Source of the DNA: Poriferisodalis sp965221195
GTDB taxonomy: Bacteria > Actinomycetota > Acidimicrobiia > Acidimicrobiales > Poriferisodalaceae
Assembly (NCBI GenBank): GCA_965221195.1
Contig: OZ244864.1
Location: forward strand, 1,302,001-1,366,000
Length of the DNA stretch: 64,000 bases
Direction: 5' to 3'
Part shown: piece after piece, positions 1 through 8,947 of the stretch
Layout of the letters: each line of letters begins with the position of its first letter
Numbering within the stretch: the stretch's first letter is position 1
The notes under the pieces: generated by a model
The model's database searches: none
What the model saw: only the letters and a program-made list of their open reading frames with translations
Told to the model about the DNA's origin: nothing
Program-made: the position numbers and the translations under genes

Positions 1-2
1 CC

Positions 3-149
3 GAGGTGCATCTAGGCCACTGGCTTGTCAACAACATGCCGCGCGGGTACGACCTTGAGCTGCCGGAGCGTCGTTCGACTCGGCCGACCCCATTTATCGA
101 CGACACCCCTGACGACATCACCCCTGACGATGTCAACGACCTGCCGTGA
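3..149 (+). CDS. Antitoxin C-terminal part, cut by window edge
   Basis: An open frame enters from the left edge and ends in TGA at 147-149, giving 48 residues that finish in an acidic, proline-rich tail. The tail includes DLELPERR. The stop overlaps the GTG start of the toxin (GTGA at 146-149), the usual translational coupling of type II antitoxin-toxin pairs. The composition resembles the C-terminal toxin-binding tail of Phd/YefM- or VapB-type antitoxins, but the DNA-binding half lies outside the window. The family is therefore an inference from position and style. Confidence 0.5.
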   Translation, partial: EVHLGHWLVNNMPRGYDLELPERRSTRPTPFIDDTPDDITPDDVNDLP

Positions 150-574
150 ACGGCGTTCTTCTCGATACCAACGTCGTTTCTGAGACCGCTCGGTTCGCAC
201 CCGATGCCAACGTCCTCGCGTTCTTGTCGAGCGAGTCAAACCTGTGGCTGTCGGTGATCGTGCTGCATGAACTTGAGTACGGCATTGGTCTCATGGCCCC
301 GGGCCGTCGCCGTGATGCCATCGCGAGTGCCGTCAGGTCGCTTGCGTCGGGAACGCGCCGGATCGTGCCGGTGGGGTCGGCCGAGGCAGAACATGCCGCA
401 GAGTTGCGTGTTGGCGCCCGGCGCGCCGGCCGCACTCTAGATCTGGGTGATGCACTCATCGCAGCCACGGCCGCCATTCGACGGCTTGCGCTGGCGACCC
501 GTAACGTCTCCGATTTCGAAGGTCTCGACTTGCGCCTGATCAACCCTTGGGACCACAACACCTCCCACCCTTAA
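146..574 (+). CDS. PIN-domain ribonuclease toxin, VapC type
   Basis: This 142-residue protein is the usual length for a VapC/FitB toxin, an Mg-dependent endoribonuclease that typically cleaves tRNA or rRNA. The acidic PIN residues are visible: Asp7 in LLDTNV, Glu42 in HELEYG, Asp102 in DLGDALIA and Asp123 in RNVSDF. The start is GTG at 146, chosen because it overlaps the TGA of the upstream antitoxin and gives the canonical N-terminus. No residue expected of an active enzyme is missing. The specific RNA target cannot be read from the sequence. Confidence 0.9.
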   Translation: MNGVLLDTNVVSETARFAPDANVLAFLSSESNLWLSVIVLHELEYGIGLMAPGRRRDAIASAVRSLASGTRRIVPVGSAEAEHAAELRVGARRAGRTLDLGDALIAATAAIRRLALATRNVSDFEGLDLRLINPWDHNTSHP

Positions 575-623
575 CCCAAGCCCGGTAGTCGCGCATGGCA
601 CCGGCGGCGGGCAGACTTCCCGC

Positions 624-1934
624 ATGGGTACGGCGATGATGACCGATCTGTACGAGCTGACCATGCTCGACGCGGCGCTGCAGTCGGGCGTTGCGTCGCG
701 CCGCTCGTGCTTTGAAGTTTTCGCTCGGAGGCTGCCGCCGGGACGCGGCTACGGCGTGGTAGCCGGCCCCGGCCGCTTGGCCAAACTTCTTGCCGACTAT
801 CGGTTTGAGGCCGAAGACTTGGAGTACTTGGCTGGTCTTGGACGCTTCAGCGACAGTCTGCTTGAGCACCTAGCGACGTTCCGCTTCGACGGCGACGCAT
901 GGAGCTACCGCGAAGGCGACGTCTACGTGCCCGGTAGCCCAGTACTGCGCGTCGATGCCACCGTCGGCGCGGCGCTGCTGGTGGAAACACTGGTGCTCTC
1001 CGTGCTCAATCACGACTGCGCCGTAGCTTCCGCTGCTGCACGGATGCATGATGTTGCACAGGGGCGTCATCTCATTGAGATGGGCGGCCGCCGCACCCAC
1101 GAACTTGCAGCCGTTGCCGCCGCGCGCGCTGCTTGGCTGGTGGGTTTCGATGCCACATCGAACCTTTTGGCCGGTGAGCAGTACGGCATCCCAACGGCCG
1201 GCACCGCCGCTCATGCGTTCACTCTGGCACACCACGACGAAGAGGCCGCCTTCGAAGCGCAAATGCGAGCACACGGCCTCGAGACCACATTGCTCATCGA
1301 CACGTTCGATTTGAGAACGGGACTCGAACGAGGCCTCGCCGCAGCGAAGCGTCTCGGTGGAGTGCCGGGAGCGGTTCGCATCGACTCAGGAGACCTCACA
1401 GCAGAGGTGCCTCGGGTGCGGCAATGGCTAGATGAAGCGGGAGCCGAATCGACCCGCATCGTGGTGTCGGGAGACCTCGACGAATACCGCATCGCCGACT
1501 TGGCAGACCTACCGGTGGACGGCTACGGAGTGGGCACACAGCTCGTGGTGGGCTCAGGCCACGCGACCGCTGGCATGGTGTACAAAGCAGTCGCCATCGC
1601 ACGGCACTCTGGCATGTTCGAGCCGGTGGTACCTGTACACAAAGAGTCAGAAGGCAAAGCCACCCGTGGCGGTGTGGTGCGGCCCTACAGAGTGGTTCAC
1701 GACGGCGAGGCGGACTCAGAGACGCTCGTTGAGCAGGATCGCCCCGGGCCCACCAACAGCCGACCGCTGCATGTGCCGCTGCTTCGTTCCGGTCAAGCCA
1801 CCTACCCCTACACGCTTGCCCAAGATCGCAGCTTTCACCAGCGCGTCCGAGCCGAGTTGCCCGAGTCGATGCGCCGCCTTGACGGCGCCCCGATTTTCGA
1901 GGCCGAAGTAGTTGCTGAGTCTGGCGTGGGTTAG
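624..1934 (+). CDS. pncB: Nicotinate phosphoribosyltransferase
   Basis: This enzyme converts nicotinate, PRPP and ATP to nicotinate mononucleotide in NAD salvage. The 436 residues match the family length. The N-terminus LYELTM, the segment TAAHAFTLAH, LIDTFD and RIDSGDL are family landmarks around the substrate and phosphoribosyl site. ATG 624 is used here; ATG 636 or 639 (leading directly into MTDLYELTM) would also suit the family. The gene stands alone on the plus strand and its stop overlaps the peroxiredoxin stop by 4 bp in convergent orientation. Confidence 0.93.
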   Translation: MGTAMMTDLYELTMLDAALQSGVASRRSCFEVFARRLPPGRGYGVVAGPGRLAKLLADYRFEAEDLEYLAGLGRFSDSLLEHLATFRFDGDAWSYREGDVYVPGSPVLRVDATVGAALLVETLVLSVLNHDCAVASAAARMHDVAQGRHLIEMGGRRTHELAAVAAARAAWLVGFDATSNLLAGEQYGIPTAGTAAHAFTLAHHDEEAAFEAQMRAHGLETTLLIDTFDLRTGLERGLAAAKRLGGVPGAVRIDSGDLTAEVPRVRQWLDEAGAESTRIVVSGDLDEYRIADLADLPVDGYGVGTQLVVGSGHATAGMVYKAVAIARHSGMFEPVVPVHKESEGKATRGGVVRPYRVVHDGEADSETLVEQDRPGPTNSRPLHVPLLRSGQATYPYTLAQDRSFHQRVRAELPESMRRLDGAPIFEAEVVAESGVG

Positions 1935-2593
1935 GCGCTCGGCTGAGGAACGAGCCGCAGGTACGGGAGCGGTGCTTCCCAGCCGTCGGGGTATTTCTCG
2001 GCGGCGGCTTCGTTTGAGACCGTCGGCACAATGATGACGTCTTCGCCCTGCTGCCAGTTGGCTGGTGTGGCTACCTGCTGGGCCGCCGTGAGCTGGCAAG
2101 AGTCAACCAAGCGCAGGATCTCCGCAAAGTTGCGTCCTGTCGTCATCGGGTAGGTAAGTGATGCCTTGATCTTTCGGTCGGGGCCGATGATGAACACCGT
2201 GCGAGCGGTTGCATTGTCGGCGGCTGTGCGGCCTTGCGAAGTGTCGCCCGCCTCCGCAGGCAACATGTCGTAGAGCTTGACGATGTTCAGGTCGGGATCG
2301 CCGATGAGCGGGTAGTTGACCTCATGGCCGGTGGCTGAGGCAATGTCGGCCTTCCAGCTCTTGTGATCGCTTACCCCGTCAACGCTGATGCCGATGAGCT
2401 TGCAGTTGCGTGCAGCGAACTCGTCCGCTAAGCCGGCTACAGCCCCCAGCTCAGTGGTGCATACCGGGGTGAAATCCTTGGGGTGGGAAAAGAGCAGCGC
2501 CCATCCGTCGCCGACCCAGTCGTGGAAGCTGATTTTCCCTTCCGTCGTGTCGGCAGTGAAGTCTGGGGCGGTGTCGTTGAGACGCAGAGCCAT
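1931..2593 (-). CDS. 1-Cys peroxiredoxin (Prx6 type)
   Basis: A 220-residue AhpC/TSA-fold thiol peroxidase that reduces hydrogen peroxide and organic peroxides in the cytoplasm. The peroxidatic cysteine is Cys45 in FTPVCTTELG. The length and long C-terminal dimerisation region (LRLVDSCQLT, then WQQGEDVIIV) are those of the 1-Cys Prx6 class rather than 2-Cys AhpC. The start ATG at 2593 is preceded on the minus strand by GGAGGACACAC, a good ribosome binding site. The gene is monocistronic, converging on pncB with a 4-bp overlap. Confidence 0.92.
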   Translation of the reverse strand: MALRLNDTAPDFTADTTEGKISFHDWVGDGWALLFSHPKDFTPVCTTELGAVAGLADEFAARNCKLIGISVDGVSDHKSWKADIASATGHEVNYPLIGDPDLNIVKLYDMLPAEAGDTSQGRTAADNATARTVFIIGPDRKIKASLTYPMTTGRNFAEILRLVDSCQLTAAQQVATPANWQQGEDVIIVPTVSNEAAAEKYPDGWEAPLPYLRLVPQPSA

Positions 2594-2609
2594 GTGTGTC
2601 CTCCGAGGG

Positions 2610-2850
2610 CAGATGTGCCAGTGCAGATGTGCTAGTGCAGATGTGCCAGCGATGGCACAGACCGTTAGGGCAACGCTAGCACCTATTGACGATAAATCCG
2701 ACTGGATTAGTCAAGATTAGTCAAGAACCTGCACACAGCCGTGATAACAGTCGTGATGACTGTGATATCCCCGTCGGCCCGCAGACGGTTGCGGGTTTGC
2801 CTACACAGCACTGTTTGGTTACCGCGCTGCTGCTTGGTTACCGCGCCGAG
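2610..2850. repeat. Cluster of short tandem repeats in a divergent spacer
   Basis: The 280-bp gap between the peroxiredoxin and thiD holds three separate short duplications. They are three copies of a 14-bp unit (GCAGATGTGCCAGT) at about 2612-2656, a direct 11-bp doublet GATTAGTCAA at about 2705-2725, and two copies of TGGTTACCGCGC near 2815-2848. Promoters for both flanking genes must lie here, but I see no convincing -35/-10 pair. Confidence 0.75.
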
Positions 2851-2873
2851 CGCCGGGCTGTTGTACTGGAGAG

Positions 2874-3734
2874 GTGCCCAGCCAAACCGACAGCCAAACC
2901 GATAGCCGCGTTGGCGACCCACCCCCGCAGCCCACCGGTGCCCGGTCGGCAGCGGCACTGACCATCGCCGGTGCCGATTCCTCAGGCACTGCGGGCCTCG
3001 CAGCAGACTTGCGAGCGTTCGCAGCGTGTGGCGTACACGGTGCCTTCGCGCTCACGCTTGTCTCGGCGCAGAACACAGCCGAGTTCCGGGCAGCGCAGCC
3101 GGTCAACGCCGAACTGGTAACGACTCAGATCGAAGCAGTGATCGACGACATGCCCATCGCAGCAGCCAAAACCGGCCTGATGCTCTCTTCGGCGACAATC
3201 GTTGCTGTTGCGTCGCTTGCGGCCCGTCGTTTGCCCCAGCTCGTCGTGGATCCGGTTCTGGTGAACGGTCAAGGTGAACCGATGCTCGACACCGACGCTG
3301 AGCGCTCGGTGGCAACCCGGCTGCTGCCATGCGCTCGTGTCATCACACCGAATCACCTTGAGGCCGGACGGCTCGTGGGTCGCCGTCTCGGCACCGACCC
3401 CCAAGCATGGGTTGACGCAGCCCACGAACTCGCCGCCGCAGGACCTGAAGCAGTCGTCGTCACCGGCGGCCGAGCCATCACCCATGCAACCGTCACCGAC
3501 ATCGTGGTACGCAACGGCAATGTGCGGCTGCTCAACGGCCCGCGTGTCAACACTCGCAACGTCCGGGGCTCAGGTGATGTCTTCTCCGCTGCGATCTGCG
3601 CGCAACTGGCCAAAGGCGCAGACCTAGACGCAGCCATCGATTTCGCCCACGATCTGACATCTGGCGCAACAGCAGCGGGAGCATCCCTGCGGCTCGGCAG
3701 CGGTCCAGGGCCGGCGGATCCGATCGGGCGCTAG
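2874..3734 (+). CDS. thiD: Hydroxymethylpyrimidine / phosphomethylpyrimidine kinase
   Basis: ThiD phosphorylates HMP and HMP-phosphate in thiamine biosynthesis. The ribokinase-like fold is visible in IAGADSSGTAGLAADL near the N-terminus, TGLMLS, VVDPVLV, ITPNHLEA and the catalytic RGSGDVFSAAI near residue 225. The protein is 286 residues with a GTG start at 2874 preceded by GGAGAG. The first 30 residues contain a duplicated SQTD motif encoded by a 12-bp direct repeat and are probably an unstructured extension. No other thiamine gene is adjacent. Confidence 0.92.
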   Translation: MPSQTDSQTDSRVGDPPPQPTGARSAAALTIAGADSSGTAGLAADLRAFAACGVHGAFALTLVSAQNTAEFRAAQPVNAELVTTQIEAVIDDMPIAAAKTGLMLSSATIVAVASLAARRLPQLVVDPVLVNGQGEPMLDTDAERSVATRLLPCARVITPNHLEAGRLVGRRLGTDPQAWVDAAHELAAAGPEAVVVTGGRAITHATVTDIVVRNGNVRLLNGPRVNTRNVRGSGDVFSAAICAQLAKGADLDAAIDFAHDLTSGATAAGASLRLGSGPGPADPIGR

Positions 3735-3817
3735 CGATGTGCCCAAGGGCGCAGCCATCGTCTGTTACCGAGCACCTGCCTACACTGCGAGCGCCTAATG
3801 CAACAGCGGCGCCGGGA

Positions 3818-3872
3818 CTGGTTCAGCCAGACTGGTTCAGCCGGATCAGTTCGGCCGGACCGGTTCAGCTCT
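3818..3872 (+). repeat. Degenerate tandem repeat before the mutase gene
   Basis: Three to four degraded copies of a unit like GACTGGTTCAGCC lie in the spacer upstream of the acyl-CoA mutase gene. They are followed by a strong ribosome binding site (AGGAGA near 3890) just before the GTG at 3902. Confidence 0.7.
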
Positions 3873-3901
3873 AGCAGGCACCGCAGGACAGGAGACACCT
3901 G

Positions 3902-5545
3902 GTGACACGCGAACGCTGGCAGTCGGAGTTCGAAGCCACCGAAGTGCGGGATGCCGATTTCGCCACGATGAGCGGCATCGAACTAGATCCGCTCTACGCG
4001 CCCACCGACGGCGAACCCGATCCACAAGTGGGCTGGCCCGGCCAGTTTCCTTATACCCGGGGCGTGCATCCGAGCGGCTACCGCGGACGCATGTGGACGA
4101 TGCGCATGTTCGCGGGGTTCGGCACCCCCTCCGACACCAACCGGCGATTCCACGAGATCCTCAAAGCCGGCGGGGGAGGGCTGTCCACGGCGTTTGACAT
4201 GCCCACGCTGATGGGCCTCGATTCCGATGACGCGATGTCGTTGGGCGAAGTCGGGCGCTGCGGCGTGGCCGTCGACTCCATTGAGGACATGGCAACGCTG
4301 TATGACGGCATCGACCTAGAGGCGACCACCACTTCGATGACCATCAACGCGCCTGCTGCCACGATCTGGGCCATGTTCGTGGCGAACGCTGAGGAGCAAG
4401 GCGCAGACCGCCGCAGCCTCGGCGGCACTCTGCAAAACGACATCCTCAAGGAGTACCAAGCTCAAAAGGAGTGGGTGTACCCGCCGCGACCCTCGATGCG
4501 CATAGTGGCCGACACCATTGAATTTGCCACCAAGGAGATGCCGCGCTGGAATTCGGTGTCAATCAGCGGCTACCACATCCGCGAGGCAGGTTCCACTGCT
4601 GCTCAAGAGTTGGCGTTCACGCTGGCGAATGGGTTCGCGTATGTCGAAGCTGCGGCTCAGCGAGGTCTGGCTGCCGACGAGTTCGCCCCGCGGCTCAGCT
4701 TCTTCTTCAATGCTCACATCGACTTCTTTGAGGAGATCGCCAAGTACCGGGCGGCGCGGCGCATCTGGGCCCGCTGGATGCGTGACCGCTACGGTGCCGC
4801 CAACGAGCGATCTACGATGCTGCGGTTCCACACACAGACAGCGGGGGTTTCACTCACCGCTCAGCAGCCCGAGATCAACATCGCCCGCACTGCCATTGAG
4901 GCACTCGCCGGGGTGCTGGGAGGCACTCAGAGCCTGCACACCAACTCAATGGATGAAGCACTGGCTTTGCCGACCGACAAGGCAGCGCGCATCGCCTTGC
5001 GGACCCAGCAGATCATCGCTCACGAGACCGGCGCAGCGAACGTCGTTGACCCCCTCGGTGGCAGCTGGTTTATCGAGCAACTCACCGACCGGTTAGAAGC
5101 TGAGGCCGAAGAGATGTTTGCCCACATTGAGGCTGCTGGCGACGGTTCGATGCTGGAAGGTGCTTTCAGGCTGATCGACGAGGGCTGGTATCAGTCCGGC
5201 ATCGCCGATGCCGCCTACGAGTTCGAGAAAAAAGTGAATTCGGGTCGGCGAGTGGTGGTGGGTGCCAGTGCTTTCACCGAAGGCGGCTCCGACGACGAGA
5301 TCGATCTGCTCAAGATCACCAACGACGACGAGCAGCGGCAGATCCGGCGCTTAGCAGAAGTGCGTGCCAACCGCAGTCAGGCTGCGGTCGATGATGCTCT
5401 CATGTCGTTGCGCCGGGCCGCCGAAACCGACGCCAACCTCATGCCGCACCTCATTGACACCGTGCGCACCCGCGCCACAGTAGGCGAGGTAACCAACGCG
5501 CTCGCTGATGTCTTTGGTCGCCACCAAGAGCGGCCGTTCATCTGA
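3902..5545 (+). CDS. Acyl-CoA mutase large subunit (methylmalonyl-CoA mutase type)
   Basis: This 547-residue protein matches the catalytic TIM-barrel subunit of coenzyme B12-dependent acyl-CoA mutases. These isomerise succinyl-/methylmalonyl-CoA or butyryl-/isobutyryl-CoA. Landmarks are the YRGRMWTMRMFAGFG segment at the acyl-CoA entrance, LQNDILKEYQAQKE, SISGYHIREAG, RLSFFFNAH and GGTQSLHTNSMDEAL. The C-terminal cobalamin-binding domain is absent, so a separate small B12 subunit is needed, and it is not in this window. The arginine-rich WTMRM region is typical of the actinobacterial acyl-CoA mutase branch. Exact substrate specificity cannot be decided by eye. The GTG start has a good AGGAGA site. 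Confidence 0.9.
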   Translation: MTRERWQSEFEATEVRDADFATMSGIELDPLYAPTDGEPDPQVGWPGQFPYTRGVHPSGYRGRMWTMRMFAGFGTPSDTNRRFHEILKAGGGGLSTAFDMPTLMGLDSDDAMSLGEVGRCGVAVDSIEDMATLYDGIDLEATTTSMTINAPAATIWAMFVANAEEQGADRRSLGGTLQNDILKEYQAQKEWVYPPRPSMRIVADTIEFATKEMPRWNSVSISGYHIREAGSTAAQELAFTLANGFAYVEAAAQRGLAADEFAPRLSFFFNAHIDFFEEIAKYRAARRIWARWMRDRYGAANERSTMLRFHTQTAGVSLTAQQPEINIARTAIEALAGVLGGTQSLHTNSMDEALALPTDKAARIALRTQQIIAHETGAANVVDPLGGSWFIEQLTDRLEAEAEEMFAHIEAAGDGSMLEGAFRLIDEGWYQSGIADAAYEFEKKVNSGRRVVVGASAFTEGGSDDEIDLLKITNDDEQRQIRRLAEVRANRSQAAVDDALMSLRRAAETDANLMPHLIDTVRTRATVGEVTNALADVFGRHQERPFI

Positions 5546-5561
5546 GCGAGCGATTGCGTTT

Positions 5562-5625
5562 GCTCCTGTGTTCGTTTGCCCCGCGTTCGTTTGTTCCTGT
5601 GTTCGTTTACTCTTGTGATACAGAG
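5562..5625 (+). repeat. Imperfect tandem repeat around TGTTCGTTT
   Basis: Four spaced copies of TTCGTTT (in TGTTCGTTTGCC-like units) fill the spacer between the mutase and the DUF4333 protein. Nothing else is visible in the spacer. Confidence 0.7.
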
Positions 5626-5675
5626 TTAATGTTTTGATTGTCTCTGTTCCGACTGTGTCTGTGGGAGGTCGTCGC

Positions 5676-6269
5676 GTGACCAGACCGTCCACGCAGGGAC
5701 CAGCTCGCGTGCCGGAGCAACCAGTACCACTCCGCTCCCCCAGAAGGCTTGAATGGAGGCCTGTTCAGTGGCTTGTGCAGTGGGCGGCAGTGCTTGTGGC
5801 GGCGGTCATTGTTGCGGGCGCGTGCGGCAGCGAGCCCGACCAGACGCAGCTTGAACGCGAGGTTCAGGATTACCTAAAGAGCGTGGTGGCTCCCGCGGAG
5901 ATCACCGACGTTAGCTGCCCCCTAAACGCTCCGATCCGGCCCGGCTCGACGTTTTTGTGCGACGGACTAGTTGAAGGCGCTTTCTATGAGGCGCATGTCA
6001 CAATCATCGACGAACAGGGCCGCCGGGAAGTCAGACCCCGCCAAGCCGTGATGCAGGTGAACGCCACCGAGACAGCCCTTGGCGCTGAGGTGGCAACCGA
6101 CATCGGACGTGACGTTCAGGCAGACTGCGGCGACGACCAATATCTCGTGGTTTCCGTCAACCAGACTTTCCTGTGCCAAGTCACTTCACCGAGCACCGGT
6201 GAGAAGGGCAACCTTGAAGTGAAAGTCCTCAACGAAAACGGCGCAATCGAATGGACACTGAAGGGCTAG
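5676..6269 (+). CDS. DUF4333-type secreted or lipoprotein
   Basis: A small membrane-anchored or exported protein. A hydrophobic stretch (VQWAAVLVAAVIVAGAC) is followed by two tandem modules of the DUF4333 type. Each has a cysteine pair: SCP to FLCDG in the first and DCG to FLCQV in the second. The frame is open from 5634, but GTG 5676 is preferred because GGGAGG sits 7 bp upstream. The cysteine after VAGA could be lipidated, although the lipobox is weak. Function of the family is unknown. Confidence 0.75.
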   Translation: MTRPSTQGPARVPEQPVPLRSPRRLEWRPVQWLVQWAAVLVAAVIVAGACGSEPDQTQLEREVQDYLKSVVAPAEITDVSCPLNAPIRPGSTFLCDGLVEGAFYEAHVTIIDEQGRREVRPRQAVMQVNATETALGAEVATDIGRDVQADCGDDQYLVVSVNQTFLCQVTSPSTGEKGNLEVKVLNENGAIEWTLKG

Positions 6270-6278
6270 GCCGGAATC

Positions 6279-6416
6279 ATGGCACGTTCTCGCTATGACG
6301 CGTCAGGCCGCTTGCGCCCGCTGAGACAGCGCCAGCCGGGCTTGTGGTGGACTGCCATCTTGGTCGTTGCTGCGATGCTGTTGACCGGCTTCGCCGCGAT
6401 TACCTCTGTGCTCTGA
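6279..6416 (+). CDS. Small single-pass membrane protein (45 aa)
   Basis: An ATG 9 bp after the DUF4333 stop opens a 45-residue frame. It has a basic, arginine-rich N-terminal half ending in RQRQPGLWW, then a hydrophobic helix TAILVVAAMLLTGFAAITSV running to the C-terminus. The pattern of a positively charged cytoplasmic tail followed by one helix is typical of genuine small membrane proteins. The tight spacing suggests co-transcription with the upstream gene. I do not recognise a named family. Confidence 0.6.
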   Translation: MARSRYDASGRLRPLRQRQPGLWWTAILVVAAMLLTGFAAITSVL

Positions 6417-6484
6417 TCGGCAGGGTTCTGGTTGGCGGGACTGCGAGAGGCAGGGCTGCGAGATGCCCTCAGTAGGCTGCACCC

Positions 6485-7150
6485 ATGGCCTTGAGCGACC
6501 AGATGGTGCCCGCTGACGCAGTGCGCGAATCGATGATGGATGCCCGGCGGGAGACTTTCACGGTCACTCCGGCTGCTCTAGAGAAAGTCCTCGAGCTGCG
6601 CTCCAGCGAGGTTGACGCAGACCAACTAGCGCTGCGCATCGAGGTGACCGGAGCGCAAGGTGTCGATTACACCTACGACCTTGCCTTTGAGCTGCTAGCG
6701 GAGGCAGATTCTTCTGACGTACCGTTTGCGGCAGGCGACGGCCTGACGGTGCTCATCTGTGACCGGGATGTCACCAAACTCGACGGTGCCTCACTGGACT
6801 TGCCGTCCAACCCCAACCAGCCGGGTCTAGTGCTGCGCAATCCGAACCGGCCAGACCTTGGCCCCAACGCCCAGTTGGATCTAGACGGCAGTGTCGAGGA
6901 CAACGTGCGCGAGGTACTGACCAAGCGCATCAATCCGTCGATCGCGGCTCACGGCGGATTCGCCGAGCTGGTGGCTGTTGAAGACGACACCGTGGTCGTC
7001 AAGCTGGGTGGGGGTTGCCAAGGCTGCGGCATGGCCAACGCGACGGTCACGGCCGGCATTGAGCGCACTCTGCGGGAACTCATTCCTGAGATCGAACGGG
7101 TGGTAGACCTCACCGACCACGCGTCGGGCGAGAACCCCTACTTCACCTAA
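6485..7150 (+). CDS. NifU-like iron-sulfur scaffold protein
   Basis: A 221-residue protein combining an N-terminal HesB/IscA-like fold (about residues 20-110, without the A-type cysteines) with a C-terminal NifU domain. The latter carries the CxxC cluster ligand in GGGCQGCGMANAT. This arrangement corresponds to NfuA-type carriers that deliver [4Fe-4S] clusters to apo-proteins in the cytoplasm. The loss of the N-terminal cysteines is the normal state in NfuA. ATG 6485 is the first start in frame. The gene is transcribed alone or with the small membrane gene upstream. Confidence 0.88.
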   Translation: MALSDQMVPADAVRESMMDARRETFTVTPAALEKVLELRSSEVDADQLALRIEVTGAQGVDYTYDLAFELLAEADSSDVPFAAGDGLTVLICDRDVTKLDGASLDLPSNPNQPGLVLRNPNRPDLGPNAQLDLDGSVEDNVREVLTKRINPSIAAHGGFAELVAVEDDTVVVKLGGGCQGCGMANATVTAGIERTLRELIPEIERVVDLTDHASGENPYFT

Positions 7151-7169
7151 TCCGCGTTCGTGTGCTGCC

Positions 7170-8660
7170 ATGGCACAAGCCGAGATAGCACACCACTGGT
7201 CGCCAATCACCGGATTGTCGGAGCACGACCACGAACTTGACCGTGCAGAGTTGATTTCACTCGCAAGCGTCTGGGGTGACGTCAAGAGCGAGCTGCCGGG
7301 CGATCAGGTCGACGACTTCAATGAGCGCTTGAAGCGTGAGTGGGCCATAGAAACGGGATTGATTGAGCGTGTCTATACGTTCGACTCGGGCATCACACAA
7401 CTGCTGATTGAGCAAGGCATCGATGCATCGCTGATCCCGCACGATGCAACCGACAAATCGCCTCAGGTCGTGGCCGGAATCATCGCCGACCAAGCGCAGG
7501 CTGTTGATTTTCTGTTCGACTTCGTCAGTCAACAGCGAAGCTTGTCAACCTCATACATCAAAGAACTCCATGCCTTGATGACGGGCAAGCAAGCCAGCGC
7601 TTCGGGAATAGACCAGTTCGGTCGAACGGTCGAGATCACGCTGAAGCACGGCGAATACAAGCTGCATCCCAACAATCCGACCCAGCCGGACGGTCGGATC
7701 TTCGAGTATTGCCCTCCCTCCCAAGTCGACTCGGAGATGGATCGGCTGGTCAAGATGCATCATGCTCACGCCGAAGATGACGTTGCTCCAGACCTCGAAG
7801 CAGCCTGGCTGCATCACAGATTCACGCAGATCCATCCGTTCCAAGACGGCAACGGCCGCGTCGCCAGGGCCCTTGCTTCGCTCGTGTTCATCCGCGAGGG
7901 CTGGTTCCCGCTGGTTGTTGTGAGTTCTGATCGAGTCGGCTACATCAACAATCTGAAAGCTGCTGACGATGGCGATCTTCGACCGCTGACATCGCAGTTC
8001 GCGTCGGTCCAGCGCACATGGTTTCGCAAGGCAATCGGCATTGGCGAGCAGGTGCGCCAAGCTGCAGAACGCACCGACCAGATCATTGCGGCCATCGGCG
8101 AGCAGTTCCGCGAGCGTCGAGCACGGACGCGCGTCGAGATAAGGCAGGCGAAAGAGATTGCGACCACGCTTGCGCGAATGGCACTCAGCAGGTTCCAGAC
8201 TCTCAAAGACGACATATCCGAAGCAATAGGCGCCGATGACGAGGCCCGTCGCGTCTTTGTGGACATCGGCATCGATGACGACGCCGAGCGCCGCACATGG
8301 CATCGCTACCAGGTCGTTGAGACGGCCCGGCACTCCAGTCTCAACTACTGGGCCAACTCCCGCGAGCTTCACTCTTGGGTGCGACTCAGCTTGGTGACCG
8401 AGAGCGGACGCTCAGAGATTCTTCTGTCGCTCCACGGTTTGAATCGCGAATTCAGGGGTCTGATCGGTGCCTCAATGTGTCTGTATCGCAGGCAGAAGGG
8501 TGACGACATTGAGCATCAGATCATCGAGTTGGAGCCGGTGTGCGGCGATCTCTTCCAGTTCAACTACAAGGAAGCCGCGGCCTCAGTGGAGCGCCGTTTT
8601 GGTGTCTGGCTAGAAGAATCCCTGATTCGGGGCCTAGACCAGTGGCGGCGAGGCGAGTAA
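7170..8660 (+). CDS. Fic-family protein (putative AMP transferase)
   Basis: A 496-residue protein with a complete Fic active-site loop, HPFQDGNGRVAR at residues 222-233. This includes the catalytic His and the phosphate-binding GNGR. Fic enzymes transfer AMP or another nucleotide moiety to hydroxyl groups of target proteins. The region after the Fic core (about 290-496) is long, partly helical and not recognised. I cannot confirm a class II inhibitory motif in the N-terminal part. The gene is 19 bp downstream of the NifU-like gene and upstream of a VapBC pair, so it may belong to an accessory patch. No partner antitoxin is adjacent. Confidence 0.85.
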   Translation: MAQAEIAHHWSPITGLSEHDHELDRAELISLASVWGDVKSELPGDQVDDFNERLKREWAIETGLIERVYTFDSGITQLLIEQGIDASLIPHDATDKSPQVVAGIIADQAQAVDFLFDFVSQQRSLSTSYIKELHALMTGKQASASGIDQFGRTVEITLKHGEYKLHPNNPTQPDGRIFEYCPPSQVDSEMDRLVKMHHAHAEDDVAPDLEAAWLHHRFTQIHPFQDGNGRVARALASLVFIREGWFPLVVVSSDRVGYINNLKAADDGDLRPLTSQFASVQRTWFRKAIGIGEQVRQAAERTDQIIAAIGEQFRERRARTRVEIRQAKEIATTLARMALSRFQTLKDDISEAIGADDEARRVFVDIGIDDDAERRTWHRYQVVETARHSSLNYWANSRELHSWVRLSLVTESGRSEILLSLHGLNREFRGLIGASMCLYRRQKGDDIEHQIIELEPVCGDLFQFNYKEAAASVERRFGVWLEESLIRGLDQWRRGE

Positions 8661-8692
8661 GAGCCTGCCCAGACGAGCGTTCCGTTTGTGTG

Positions 8693-8698
8693 TAATCT
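8693..8698 (+). promoter_or_regulatory. Possible -10 box for a leaderless antitoxin mRNA
   Basis: TAATCT lies 7 bp before the ATG at 8706 and there is no clear ribosome binding site in front of that ATG. Together these suggest leaderless transcription, which is common in actinobacteria. No clear -35 element is visible. Confidence 0.3.
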
Positions 8699-8705
8699 TA
8701 GGCAC

Positions 8706-8945
8706 ATGAGACTGCACATTCATTTGGAGGATGAACTCGTCGCTGATATCGACCGGCGTGCTGGCCCACGACGCCGTAGCGCATTCATCACCTCGCTTGT
8801 CAAACGCGGACTTGACGACGAGCGTCGATGGGATGAGATTGAGGCATCGCTGGGCAGCCTTGCCGACAGCGGTCACGAATGGGATGGCGACCCTGCTGAG
8901 TGGGTACGCTCACAGCGCCGAGCAGATACTCAAAGAGCGGGTTGA
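8706..8945 (+). CDS. Ribbon-helix-helix antitoxin
   Basis: A 79-residue protein beginning MRLHIHLEDELVADIDRRAG, a short beta strand followed by helices characteristic of ribbon-helix-helix antitoxin repressors. The acidic, tryptophan-containing tail (HEWDGDPAEW) would bind the toxin. ATG 8706 is preferred over the upstream ATG at 8688 because it begins at the beta strand. It overlaps or abuts the downstream VapC gene. As in other pairs it is expected to repress its own promoter when complexed. Confidence 0.82.
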   Translation: MRLHIHLEDELVADIDRRAGPRRRSAFITSLVKRGLDDERRWDEIEASLGSLADSGHEWDGDPAEWVRSQRRADTQRAG

Positions 8946-8947
8946 GC

